Shown: positions 51,526-60,590, numbered from the stretch's first letter. The stretch is DNA of 64,000 bases from Clostridium_I sp963725425 (GCA_963725425.1 CAVRYJ010000042.1:186001-250000); one strand, 5' to 3'. Notes: generated by a model from the sequence alone, not told the origin. Program-made: numbers and translations.

Positions 51526-51558
51526 AAAAATAGTGTACATGGCTCGTACACTATTTTT
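51526..51558 (-). terminator. Hairpin between pilin and pseudopilin genes
   Basis: AAAAATAGTGTAC and GTACACTATTTTT form a perfect 13-bp stem with a seven-base loop, 32 bases after the pilin stop. A partial terminator here would yield far more pilin mRNA than mRNA for the minor parts. Confidence 0.78.
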
Positions 51559-51590
51559 GAAGCTGTTTTATTAAAATTTATATATCAATA

Positions 51591-51890
51591 TTAGTTTGTA
51601 CCGGTAGTTCCTGTTCCAGCTCCTCCACTGTACCCAGACATAAACGTTGAAATTTGCGAACCCATAGTATTAATAGCCGTAGTCATCTGTGGTACTACGT
51701 TGTTTTTATACAGCAGCACAAACCCAAACCCAATAATACCAACGGCAAGGACAATTAATGGATGAAAATCACCAGTCTTCTTTTTCAGATTTCCTTTAAA
51801 TTCATCCACTTTTACCCTTACAGATGGGTTTATTGCAGCTACACCACAGTCAAAAGTTCTACTTCCTAAAATCATTAAATCTCTTATCAT
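51591..51890 (-). CDS. Putative major pilin (Flp-like) of the Tad system
   Basis: The 99-residue protein has a polar N-terminus of about 42 residues and one helix (HPLIVLAVGIIGFGFVLLY). The tail is rich in Gly, Ser and Thr, ending GAGTGTTGTN. Place and size fit the major pilin: it follows TadC directly and is followed by a strong hairpin. The classical Flp processing motif with Glu-Tyr after the cut is not obvious, and the N-terminus is longer than usual. An alternative is a membrane assembly protein. Confidence 0.55.
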   Translation of the reverse strand: MIRDLMILGSRTFDCGVAAINPSVRVKVDEFKGNLKKKTGDFHPLIVLAVGIIGFGFVLLYKNNVVPQMTTAINTMGSQISTFMSGYSGGAGTGTTGTN

Positions 51891-51922
51891 TTTTTGTTCC
51901 TCCTAAATTTTTATATATTTTT

Positions 51923-52750
51923 TTATCTTAATACGCTTGAATTAAAATTTGCAAGTTGTGGAAATGTGAAAAGTGCTATGGTAATCATTATCCCGGCAAA
52001 ATAATACAGACCAAGTAAAGACATTTTATCTGGTATTTTGTTTGTAATCTCTTGTACCACAACTAAATTAAGATCATCTATCTGACTTGATATATCTTCT
52101 AGTTGTTCAAGACTTTTACCAGTTTTTAGGCTTTGTTTTATAGCAACTGCGAAGTTATTTATGTCATCAGACCTGAATTTTTTTGTGAAATTATCCAAGG
52201 CACTTTCTATATTAGAATGTATGCTTATTTCAGCAGTTAGTTCGGCCAGACTTCTTTTTATTCGTTTGTTTGAAACTATAAGATAACATTGATTTAAAAT
52301 ATCACCTATATATAATCCAGCTGCAGTTTGCATTATGATTGCATCATATATATTTTTCAATTCAAAAGTTATCTTATTCATATCCTCATAATTTTTAATA
52401 AAAAAGCACAAATCTAATATGAAAAATGATGCTATAGCTACTAATACGCCTGCTATATACCAGCCTTCTAAAAATGACAAGGAGAAAAATATAACTGTTG
52501 GAATTACTTTAAAAGTTATATATCCTTCTGGCGTAATGTTATATGGGTTACCATAGCTTTTTAAGTTCTTTGAAATCCTATCTTTTGAAAAATATCCCCC
52601 CTTTATTTCCCCTAGATAATTAATGGCTTTCTTATAAACACTAATCTCCATATCAGTATGTTCTGCATTCTTATCTTTTCTATAGCTTAAGTAAAAATAT
52701 ACTGATATAAAAATACAAGTGAATATACTGATAATACTGATATACTTCAT
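51923..52750 (-). CDS. tadC: TadC-like pilus assembly membrane protein (T2SF)
   Basis: The ATG at 52750 lies six bases after GGAGGTG. The 275-residue protein has an N-terminal helix, two helices near 80-120, and a GspF/T2SF domain with IIMQTAAGLYIGDILNQCYL and LEQLEDISSQIDDLNLVVVQ. A last helix (LLGLYYFAGIMITIALF) follows. Together with TadB it forms the membrane platform that turns ATPase movement into pilin assembly. It is 18 bases from the TadB gene. Confidence 0.82.
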   Translation of the reverse strand: MKYISIISIFTCIFISVYFYLSYRKDKNAEHTDMEISVYKKAINYLGEIKGGYFSKDRISKNLKSYGNPYNITPEGYITFKVIPTVIFFSLSFLEGWYIAGVLVAIASFFILDLCFFIKNYEDMNKITFELKNIYDAIIMQTAAGLYIGDILNQCYLIVSNKRIKRSLAELTAEISIHSNIESALDNFTKKFRSDDINNFAVAIKQSLKTGKSLEQLEDISSQIDDLNLVVVQEITNKIPDKMSLLGLYYFAGIMITIALFTFPQLANFNSSVLR

Positions 52751-52768
52751 TTTAATCACCTCCTTGTA

Positions 52769-53728
52769 TCAATAATTTAACTTACCAAGGGATATAGATT
52801 TATAAATTGTATATATAAAAACCAGGATAAAATATCCTAGCATTATATTGCCTTGTGTTGTAGTTATAAACTTGACAAATATATTACCAGTAATGGCACT
52901 TGCTGCTGAAAAGCTTATAAGTCCTGCAATAATAGTTAACACTAAAACAAATACTCCGGTTATCACAGATCTTTTTCTTTTTTCCTTTTGTACATAGTAG
53001 TTTTTAAATATTTTCCTTGATTTTTTAAATAATTTTCCATAGTTTGCATCGTGGGTGGATGCCATGGCAAGGTTTCTTAAAAGCTGCTTAAACCTTATAT
53101 TCTCCACCTTATCTTCAAAGTTTTTAAAGGCTTCTACCGCTGATATTCCAGCCTTGCACTCATAAACAAATTGCTGTGCATAGCTTTTCAGTGGTTCGCC
53201 TACATATGGCAAGCTTTTTTCAAAGATAATACTTATACTGCTATTAGAGCTACTCAAATTTTCAAGTAAATTTATATAATTAAGTTGTAATCTATCTATC
53301 TTATCAAAGGATACTTTAGACAAAAATTTAAGGATTACGAATATAACAAATATTACTGAAAGAAATACTGTTACATTTATAATCCAAAGATGTAATGCTA
53401 AGTTTGTTATAACAGCTGCTAAAAATCCTAGAACAATCGATGTAAGAGTTAAAATTTCACTGGTTATGAAGGGAAATATAACTTTTATTCTTGATCTTCT
53501 GATTAAAATATCAAGTTTTTCAATATAAGTTCTTTTTTCAATTTCTCCTTCATATAGAATTCGAGCTGCTTCCTGAAGTTCTCTGTCTTCTTCTATCTCA
53601 CTAAACTTATTGAAAAAAATCTGAATAAATCCTTTGTTTTTAATATCTTTCAAAAAGTCTATTAGAAAATAAGCAAATGCCATTAACACTAAGACCTCTG
53701 AAATATAAAAGATTATGTTAGGCTTCAT
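52769..53728 (-). CDS. tadB: TadB-like pilus assembly membrane protein (T2SF)
   Basis: The 319-residue protein has helices at about 5-24, 83-105, 110-130 and near the C-terminus (about 260-310). A cytoplasmic T2SF domain carries SSSNSSISIIFEKSLPYVGEPLK and GISAVEAFKNFEDKVENIRF. It is the usual partner of TadC. It lies 40 bases after the ATPase gene and before tadC, the canonical TadA-B-C order. Confidence 0.83.
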   Translation of the reverse strand: MKPNIIFYISEVLVLMAFAYFLIDFLKDIKNKGFIQIFFNKFSEIEEDRELQEAARILYEGEIEKRTYIEKLDILIRRSRIKVIFPFITSEILTLTSIVLGFLAAVITNLALHLWIINVTVFLSVIFVIFVILKFLSKVSFDKIDRLQLNYINLLENLSSSNSSISIIFEKSLPYVGEPLKSYAQQFVYECKAGISAVEAFKNFEDKVENIRFKQLLRNLAMASTHDANYGKLFKKSRKIFKNYYVQKEKRKRSVITGVFVLVLTIIAGLISFSAASAITGNIFVKFITTTQGNIMLGYFILVFIYTIYKSISLGKLNY

Positions 53729-53768
53729 TGCTTAAGTACCTCCTATTCCTTTATTTTGATTCAAAACT

Positions 53769-55100
53769 TTATTGTATTAATTCAACAGACTTCATTTTAT
53801 TTTTCTTAAATTTACTTTTTAGTAATTTTGACTTTACCTTATTACAATCCTCATTAAGCGGAATATACTTATCTTCTTCAAGTTTATATTCATATATTGG
53901 GTTAAGTTCAAGCTTTTCGGTTTCATGGTCGTATCCTGCTATTTGTGTTACTTCTTTGATTTTAAAATCTTCCATAAAAACTATTTCATCAAAACCAACT
54001 AAAGTTGAAAGCAGGGCTCCATAACTCATGCCACCTGCATGCTTAGAATATTTCATTAAATCAACCAATCTATCTGGTGCTGCTTTAGAACTAAACACAT
54101 GCACAGAAGTTATTGGGATATGTCCAGTAAATGCAGCATTGCTTAAATCCCATGCTTCTTCTCCTTTTATTTCTCCAACCATTAAGTAATCATAGCCTCC
54201 TAAAAGCGCATGCTTTTGAAGTATTTCAGCTAAAGAATATTGAGTTTTACTATCACCCTTTGCATTTAAAACGGATAGTGTAACTATCTCAGGATGAGTT
54301 TTACTAAACAATTCTTCATTCTCCTGGACTACTAATCCAGCTTTATCATGAGGTATCTCCTCAAGTAATGCGTTAAAGAATATAGTTTTACCTGAACCAC
54401 TTGGACCACATATTAATATACCAAGTCCAGCGTCCATTGATTCTTTAAAATGTGCTACCAGTTCCTCATCAAGCATTCCCTTTAGTTTTAAATCTGGAAG
54501 AAGGTCTTTTTCTTTAGGAAGCTTTCTAATATGCATTACTGGATCACCTTTAGTTAAACAAGGTCCAGCAATATCAATTCTTAAAATAAATCTTTCTGAC
54601 GTAGTGGTGTCTGCAAATGCTTGCATGTTATCAATTTCGCTTAGTATAATATCATTTTTATGTGTTACAAAATTAAGTATAAAATCATTAAAAGCTTCTT
54701 TAGATTCAAATTTTATATCTGAAGTTATTCTACCCTTTGATGTTTTAAGCCTTATACAATCCTTATTTATTAATCTTATGTCATAAACTTCATCATGATT
54801 TTCAATCAAATCATTTATAATTCCATAACTCCAGGTACGAAGTTCAAATTTCTTATAAATGGAATCAAATTCAGCCTCATCAAATTTATACTTCTTTTTA
54901 GTAAGATATTTACTTACTTTATCTTTAAGCTCACTCTTAGGTTTAATTTTTCTGTTAATAAGATTTATAAAATAAGCTTCCTCAGTTATAAAGTCATTTA
55001 TAGCTGACTGTAGAAAATCTTTTTCATTTAAAATAAGTTCATTTTTTTTAGTGCTTTTTAATTCAACAATATTTTTATCTTCTACTTTTTTCTTAAACAA
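53769..55100 (-). CDS. tadA: TadA/CpaF-type pilus assembly ATPase
   Basis: The 443-residue protein has a helical N-domain and a GspE-type motor. Walker A is ILICGPSGSGKTIFFNALL (about residue 235). GLVVQENEELF covers the Asp box region, YDYLMVGEIKGEEAWDLS is Walker B, and GHIPITSVHVFS carries the His box. CpaF proteins power both assembly and retraction of Tad pili. It is the first gene of a long minus-strand block, with a terminator of the upstream gene at 55192-55240. VirB11-like activity for the conjugation channel is an alternative or extra role. Confidence 0.9.
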   Translation of the reverse strand: MFKKKVEDKNIVELKSTKKNELILNEKDFLQSAINDFITEEAYFINLINRKIKPKSELKDKVSKYLTKKKYKFDEAEFDSIYKKFELRTWSYGIINDLIENHDEVYDIRLINKDCIRLKTSKGRITSDIKFESKEAFNDFILNFVTHKNDIILSEIDNMQAFADTTTSERFILRIDIAGPCLTKGDPVMHIRKLPKEKDLLPDLKLKGMLDEELVAHFKESMDAGLGILICGPSGSGKTIFFNALLEEIPHDKAGLVVQENEELFSKTHPEIVTLSVLNAKGDSKTQYSLAEILQKHALLGGYDYLMVGEIKGEEAWDLSNAAFTGHIPITSVHVFSSKAAPDRLVDLMKYSKHAGGMSYGALLSTLVGFDEIVFMEDFKIKEVTQIAGYDHETEKLELNPIYEYKLEEDKYIPLNEDCNKVKSKLLKSKFKKNKMKSVELIQ

Positions 55101-55191
55101 TTTTTCACTTCTCCTTTCTTTTGTATTTTTAACTTATGGAAAACTCATATATTTACAAGTTATACCGCCAATCAAATAGGCGTAAAAATTT

Positions 55192-55240
55192 AAACCGTAG
55201 GCAGTAAGAATCTAAATTCTAAAAACTACCTACGGTTTTT
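55192..55240 (-). terminator. Terminator of the adenine methylase gene
   Basis: AAACCGTAGGCAGT and ACTACCTACGGTTT pair with one mismatch around a 19-base loop. It separates the methylase from the pilus operon, whose promoter should lie in 55105-55190. Confidence 0.7.
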
Positions 55241-55286
55241 GCTGTAATTTTACTTGCCTTGGCTGCTATAAATGCAGCTTATAACA

Positions 55287-56060
55287 TCAATAATTAGTTA
55301 TTATTAATTCCTTGTACATTCCCCTGGCCTTCTGTTCTCTTGAAACTGAATAATTTACTTCAACTTCTTTAAAATTAAACTTTTTGTACCATTCTCTTAC
55401 TTTTTTGTGGTCATTTATTGTCAAAATGAATTTGCCTTTTAAATTACTAAACTTATCTCTTAGCAGCAAATGTTCTTTGTCCCCAAACTCATTTCCATAC
55501 CCTGTTACTTCAACGTATGGAGGATCTGCAAAGAAACAAGTATGATCTCTATCGTATTTATCAATTATTTTTTCAAAGCTTAAGTTTTCAACATAAGTAT
55601 TCCTAAGTCTTTCTTTTAAATCCTTTAGTGTTTCAGTATAGAATATCTGCTGCTTAGGTCTTGTACTTGTGCCATAACCATAATTACCTCCTCGGCTTGC
55701 AAAACTTTGTGTTATTAAATATAGAAACCTTACAGCTCTATATATCTCTGTAAGGTTTGCTATACTTTCATTTTTGTATTCTTCAAATATGTCTCTTCCT
55801 GAAAAATCATATTCAAGCATCCTTTCAACTTCTGGTGCATGATATTTTATCATCCTGAATAGATTTATTGACTCCCTATCTATATCATTGATAACTTCAA
55901 CCTTAGCAGGTTGTTTACCAAAATAAACCCAACCTGCTCCAAAGAATAGTTCTACATAACAAATATGTTCAGGTAGCATACTTATTATTGTTTTTCTTAG
56001 TCTACTCTTTCCTCCCATTCTGTTAATAGGTGACTTTAACATACCTACCACATCCTTCAT
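55287..56060 (-). CDS. D12-class N6-adenine DNA methyltransferase (Dam-like)
   Basis: The 257-residue protein contains KSPINRMGGKSRLRKTIISML, the N-terminal motif of D12 enzymes. YVELFFGAGWVYFG is motif I that binds SAM, and CFFADPPYVEVTGYG carries the catalytic DPPY. The start may be the ATG at 56042, as the site before 56060 is weak. No restriction gene is beside it, so it is probably an orphan methylase that protects or marks the mobile element. It is followed by a terminator and then the Tad genes. Confidence 0.9.
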   Translation of the reverse strand: MKDVVGMLKSPINRMGGKSRLRKTIISMLPEHICYVELFFGAGWVYFGKQPAKVEVINDIDRESINLFRMIKYHAPEVERMLEYDFSGRDIFEEYKNESIANLTEIYRAVRFLYLITQSFASRGGNYGYGTSTRPKQQIFYTETLKDLKERLRNTYVENLSFEKIIDKYDRDHTCFFADPPYVEVTGYGNEFGDKEHLLLRDKFSNLKGKFILTINDHKKVREWYKKFNFKEVEVNYSVSREQKARGMYKELIITNY

Positions 56061-56222
56061 CTTTTGTTTTAACTAACTACTCACCCCCAACACATAAATT
56101 TATTATTTTATGCAAAATAAAACACCAGTATTTCTACTGGTGTAAATCTGTAAACCCACTGTTACAGACACTTAATAACGTATTTTATTTTCATAATAAA
56201 ACGTGTTAAATTCCTAGATACA

Positions 56223-56385
56223 ATTTTGCATAATACCATTAAAGCACATTCAACATGTCATGTAAATGTCATGATTTTATCACGTTTTGAGTGCCATTTT
56301 AGGGCAACAATGGCTTATTTAAAGGGTCATCTCAATTTAGAGCATGTCATAATTCATTGGTTTTTTCATATTTATAAAAAAATAT
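56223..56385. repeat. Long direct repeat, copy 1
   Basis: About 130-160 bases are repeated about 286 bases to the right (56509-56673). Shared landmarks are TTGCATAATAC, ACATGTCATGTAAATGTCATG, TTTATCACGTTTTGA, ACAATGGCTT, GAGCATGTCATAATTC and ATATTTATAAAAAAATA. Inside, TGTCATG occurs twice about ten bases apart. The repeats lie between the two methylase genes, with no supportable ORF, and could be an origin, transfer or partition site. Confidence 0.75.
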
Positions 56386-56508
56386 TTTTTATCTGCTTAG
56401 AATGTATTTTTATTTCCATGGCAAAACTCAAAGTATCAACATCACCTTCATATTGAATTATCAATATATTTATTTTGCTATAAAATAGCTTGTAAACTTC
56501 ATAACGTA

Positions 56509-56673
56509 ACTTTGCATAATACTATTAAACCACAGCCAACATGTCATGTAAATGTCATGATTTTATCACGTTTTGAATGCTTTTTTAAGGAAACAATGGC
56601 TTGTTTAAAGGGTTATCTCAATTTGGAGCATGTCATAATTCGCATATATTTTGATATTTATAAAAAAATAATT
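56509..56673. repeat. Long direct repeat, copy 2
   Basis: This is the second copy of the repeat at 56223-56385, with about 85-90 percent identity by eye and the same order of landmarks. Its right end touches the stop codon of the cytosine methylase gene. The spacer 56386-56508 is AT-rich and not repeated. Confidence 0.75.
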
Positions 56674-57888
56674 ATAATTTACATCCTATAGCATGTATAA
56701 CATCCACAGTTACTGAATTCCCTGCACATTTATATAATCTTGAATCGCTTAATCCAGCATTTTTGGCTTTATAGAAATATTTATCTGAAAATCCTTGCAA
56801 TCTAAAACATTCTAATGGAGTAAGTCTCCGGATCCTTCCATTAATTAGAGTCCCTTGATCACATGACGTATCCAATGTATTAGCTCTCTTCTTTCCCACT
56901 CGACCACGTCTTGTTTTGCTACCAGGTACAGCTAAATTTATAGAGTCCCCTTCATTAGCTTCTGCATATCCTTTTTGGGTAGCTTCTGCAACTAAAACAC
57001 CATGTACATCTGTGGATGTTAAAGTAAACATTGGTTCACCTGGTTCTTTGAATCGTCTCCCATTTTGAAATTTATTTATTTTATTAGGAGTCAAGCATGC
57101 CCTTACTAATATCTTCTTTGGAGATTTATGATCACACGCCATTAATGCTGGCGAAATACCTGTGCTATCATAAATATTTCCACTAATTCCTCTGTTACTT
57201 GGATTTACATTGCCTACCAAGTACAATCCAGTTTTTGCACCTAGTCCTCCACCCTGACTTGTCAATGTTTTGCTTATACCATCAATTCCATATATTCTAT
57301 TTCCTTGACTCCCACCTTTTATTTGCTTAATAGTCTTTCTGTTGTTTCTTTCGATAGGAAATACTTTTCTTCCACTTCTGTTTCTAAGATGTCCAATAAT
57401 GAAAATTCGCTCTCTATTTTGGGGCACCCACCAGGCTGAATTAATAACTTGCCACTCAGCATCATACCCTGCTTCATCCAATTCAATGAAAATTCTTGTA
57501 AGGTCCCATCCAAGATTAACTGATAGCAAGTTTTTAACGTTCTCAATGAACAATACTGAAGGTTTATCTTCTTCTTTTTGCCTTTGATGAGTTCAATAAC
57601 CTTATAAAATAATCCACTTCTTGCTCCACCAAGTCCCCTCTGCTTGCCAGCAACCGAGACATCTTGGCAGGGAAAACCAAAGGCCCACATATCGCACTTT
57701 GGTATATTTTCTGATTTAACCTTTTGTATATCATCTGCAAACCATTCATCCTTTCTTGGATTATGCATAGCATTATATGCTATATTTGCAAACTTATCTA
57801 TTTCACAATGGCCTATACATTCATGTCCTGCTAATTGCAGTCCAATTCTAAAACCACCAATCCCTGAAAATAAGTCTAAAAATTGCAT
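56672..57888 (-). pseudogene. C5-cytosine DNA methyltransferase, frameshifted
   Basis: The N-terminal frame (57319-57888) has MQFLDLFSGIGGFRIGLQLAG (motif I, cut here) and FGFPCQDVSVAGKQRG with the catalytic Cys. It goes off frame after LIKGKKK. The other frame (56672-57553) resumes at FIENVKNLLS (motif VI). It continues through PQNRERIFIIGHLRN (motif VIII), a target domain, LTPLECFRLQGFSD and AGNSVTVDVI (motif X). One lost base near 57568-57579, in AAAAAGAAGAAG, explains the break. The intact enzyme would have about 405 residues. Without a nearby endonuclease it looks like an orphan methylase, now perhaps inactive. Confidence 0.88.
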
Positions 57889-57974
57889 ATCCTAACCATC
57901 TCCTAAGTTTTACTTATTCGATAGTTGAAAGTTGATAGCTCAGATTATAGTTGATAGTTGAAAGCTTAACCTTA

Positions 57975-58211
57975 TTATTCTTTTTGCATGCATAGCATAG
58001 TTTTTACTCTTCTCTCAGCTGCAATATAGTCTCCAATATTAATTTCCCCAGTTCTATTGATGAATCTCAGTATAGCTTCGTCCAAATATATATTATTCTC
58101 AAAATACACTATACTTCTTTTTCCATCCTTTTTTACATCTACTATTTGTTTTCCTTCTGCAACGAGATATACTATTACATCCTTGTCAGTTATAGCTTTC
58201 TTCTTATTCAT
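57975..58211 (-). CDS. DUF5659-like small protein
   Basis: The 78-residue protein begins MNKKKAITDKDVIVYLVAEG, continues KDGKRSIVYFENN and ends KTMLCMQKE. It resembles DUF5659 phage and plasmid proteins, with strand-helix-strand form and no known function. The spacer to the methylase gene (57900-57974) holds a small tandem repeat of GATAGTTGAAAG words. The region is still of mobile-element type. Confidence 0.55.
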   Translation of the reverse strand: MNKKKAITDKDVIVYLVAEGKQIVDVKKDGKRSIVYFENNIYLDEAILRFINRTGEINIGDYIAAERRVKTMLCMQKE

Positions 58212-58426
58212 TTGTTATATACTCACTTCCTTTAATTAGTAATAGTTTAGTTTTACATGACTTTTATAAGAAAGTAAATATGCAAAATGCTACGTAAAAG
58301 TTCACCCCAACAAATTAATGCGTTTTTTCTTCAAATAGTTCTATTTTCCTTTGTTTCTTTGAACATAAGTTCGGATATTTTTTTCCCGTATTACCTTACT
58401 ATCAGCGGGTTTTGCCGGTTTCATTA

Positions 58427-58465
58427 AAAATAGAACTGAAGATTATTACTCTTCAGCTCTATTTT
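58427..58465. terminator. Bidirectional hairpin terminator
   Basis: AAAATAGAACTGAAGA and TCTTCAGCTCTATTTT form a 16-bp stem with one mismatch and a seven-base loop. The flanking stretches 58240-58426 and 58466-58560 contain no gene that I can support. Confidence 0.7.
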
Positions 58466-58563
58466 AATTAAAGGCTAAATATGGTAAACTATGTACATAC
58501 AATTTAGCAAACGGCTGCTAGTAGCACTTTGCTTTTCAGAGAGAAGGTGTTACATAGTTAATT

Positions 58564-58812
58564 TTATTTGTTTTGTTTATTAGTTCCTGCTGTAGTATTC
58601 TTTCTTGTAGTATGAGTAGCCCTTGCCTTCTCCAGTTCCGATAATAGATTTTTATATTTAGTCTGGTATTCTTCTATCTCTTTATTAGGTTTACTATTAA
58701 TTTCCTCAATAGTCTTTTGGTGTTCCTTATCTTTATCAAGTATAGCCTTTTCCTTGTCAATTGTTGAAAGTTTATTGAAATTCTGTAATTCTTGCTCATG
58801 CTCTGCTTTCAA
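58564..58812 (-). CDS. Short coiled-coil protein or remnant
   Basis: The frame is Glu/Lys/Gln-rich with heptads (EHEQELQNFNKLSTIDKEKA, EYQTKYKNLLSELEKARATH) and ends GTNKQNK. Its start is a TTG at 58812 without a clear site. The open frame extends upstream to a stop in the IS target duplication. It may be the C-terminal remnant of a larger coiled-coil gene damaged near the IS. Confidence 0.4.
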   Translation of the reverse strand: MKAEHEQELQNFNKLSTIDKEKAILDKDKEHQKTIEEINSKPNKEIEEYQTKYKNLLSELEKARATHTTRKNTTAGTNKQNK

Positions 58813-58855
58813 TTTCTCAATAGATTTTTTATTATCACTTTTTGGGGTCTAGTCA

Positions 58856-60579
58856 CATAGCCATCAAGCTAAGCAATATTGAATGATTTTATGTTCACAT
58901 CAAATGCTATATTTTTACAATAGATATTTATTTTATGAGTTTCAATGGTGTTTATAAGTATTCAAATAATTTTAGTGTACACAAAAAGAAGCACTTATAC
59001 AGTGGAAATTTTACAGTTTTATTAATTTGTTTTATGCTGCAAATTTAACTTTAGCTGATGTTCGTTTATAGCAAACTCCTAGAATATCAAAAACAGTTTT
59101 CTTGTGCTTCTTATGCGATTTAAGTCCATTCTTAACTACGTTTTCAAACATTAACTTTAATATATTGAAAGTTTCACTAGGAAATTTTATAAGCTCAAAG
59201 TATAGAAAATCAATATATTCATGGACTATCTCAGAAGTTTTCATTTCACTAGCTTCAAACCTTTTATTTTGTATAACTAAGGCTCTCATTTTGAACATTA
59301 TAGTGGAGCTTAGCATTAGCAAAATAAGTTTTCCATAAAGCTGGCATTGAAATCGTTCTATTTTAACTTGTTTTACGTCATGTATATGAAATATGGATTT
59401 CCACGTTTTAAAAATTATTTCCACCTGCCAGCGCAAGGAGTAAAACTCATGAACTTGTTCTGCAGTTAGAACTTCTTGCATAACATTTGTTATATAAATA
59501 GATATTCCTAATAATTGAATGGTGTTATCACTCTTTTTTATACCTTTCTTTTTAGCATTTTTTTTGCACTTTCGGAACCTTTTTTCCAATTGATCACTTG
59601 TTAATTTATATAAAATGAGTCTTGTTTTTAGCTTTTTTCCCTCACCTACATAGATGTTCTTAATTTCATAATGCTCTCCATCACTCATTTGTTTCATTAT
59701 TTCAGAAATATAGATTCTTTTAAAAAGACTTGATTTTTTAGGGGTACCATTTTTGTAATACTCTATTTCATTACTTTTTATATACACTGCTATATTAGAT
59801 TTGAGCCTTGATATATAAAAGGCTTTTTTCTTTTCTATGTCTAAAAAATCTTCAAAGCTAAAATACCCAAGATCTCTTAGAATAAGGTCGCCTGCTTTGA
59901 TTGTCTCTCTTATCTTACTTCCAAAGGTATTGTCATTTGCTGATCCAGCGCCTACGGCTACATTAAGGAAATTCCCTGATTTTAATTCATATTCAAGTTG
60001 TATTTTCACGCCTGATGGTTGAGAGCATCCACCCGATCCGGGATAGGTATTTTTATAGCTTTCTGGTACTTGAAAAGAAGTAGAGTCAAGTATTCTTATT
60101 CGTTTGAAATATTCATCCCATATACTTGGTATACAAGTGTTATTTGTTATCGTTTGTCGTAATAATTTCTGAAAAATCTTCTTTAAAAACTTCACGCACC
60201 TTTTATTCAAACGCTGATCTAATGCTTGACTAGAAATAACTATACCTATTTTTGCACTAAGTTTTGTACATAAGGTAACCAGTGTATTTTTTGCTACTTC
60301 TACATCCATAAAACTGCACAAGCAAATGAAGTCACATGCATTGATTTTGCCTTTTCTTCTCACAAAACCTGTTTCTCTTGCTATTTCTTCAATGTCTCCT
60401 TTTGAAAAACATTTTTTAAGTTCATCTGAAAAAAGATTTATATCTTCATCCAATGTTAATTTTTCTTCTGTCATTTATACGTTCCCCCATTGATGTGTTT
60501 TTATTGTCACTTTAATGGTAACATTTTTTACAAATGAGGGGCTTTATTTTTATAGAGTTTTCTTAGCTTGATGGCTATG
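58856..60579 (-). mobile_element. IS231-like (IS4 family) insertion sequence
   Basis: The 1724-bp element has perfect 18-bp ends, CATAGCCATCAAGCTAAG and its complement. GGGTCTAGTCA occurs at 58845-58855 and 60580-60590 as an 11-bp target duplication, the length typical of IS231. It holds one transposase gene on the minus strand. Intact ends, a clean duplication and an open transposase frame suggest a recent, possibly active copy. A 47-bp palindrome made of the same ends lies at 61642. Confidence 0.93.
59032..60474 (-). CDS. IS231-like transposase
   Basis: The 480-residue protein begins MTEEKLTLDEDINLFSDELK. It has a helical DNA-binding N-domain and a DDE core: RIRILDSTSFQVPESYKN with the first Asp, GDLILRDLGYFSFEDFLDIE with the second Asp and YSLRWQVEIIFKTWKS with the Glu of the YREK-like motif. 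GGGGGAACG precedes the ATG. It is full length, with no frame break, in contrast to the other IS in this window. Confidence 0.92.
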   Translation of the reverse strand: MTEEKLTLDEDINLFSDELKKCFSKGDIEEIARETGFVRRKGKINACDFICLCSFMDVEVAKNTLVTLCTKLSAKIGIVISSQALDQRLNKRCVKFLKKIFQKLLRQTITNNTCIPSIWDEYFKRIRILDSTSFQVPESYKNTYPGSGGCSQPSGVKIQLEYELKSGNFLNVAVGAGSANDNTFGSKIRETIKAGDLILRDLGYFSFEDFLDIEKKKAFYISRLKSNIAVYIKSNEIEYYKNGTPKKSSLFKRIYISEIMKQMSDGEHYEIKNIYVGEGKKLKTRLILYKLTSDQLEKRFRKCKKNAKKKGIKKSDNTIQLLGISIYITNVMQEVLTAEQVHEFYSLRWQVEIIFKTWKSIFHIHDVKQVKIERFQCQLYGKLILLMLSSTIMFKMRALVIQNKRFEASEMKTSEIVHEYIDFLYFELIKFPSETFNILKLMFENVVKNGLKSHKKHKKTVFDILGVCYKRTSAKVKFAA

Positions 60580-60590
60580 GGGTCTAGTCA

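Noticed and set aside
52769..54024. Plus-strand frames opposite tadA and tadB
   Set aside because: They are antisense shadows without ribosome sites; the minus-strand genes show clear family motifs.
56223..56673. CRISPR array
   Set aside because: There are only two long imperfect direct repeats with a single spacer, and no cas genes.
57900..57974. Tandem GATAGTTGAAAG words as an iteron array
   Set aside because: The run is short and irregular, next to no replication gene, and common as low-complexity spacer.
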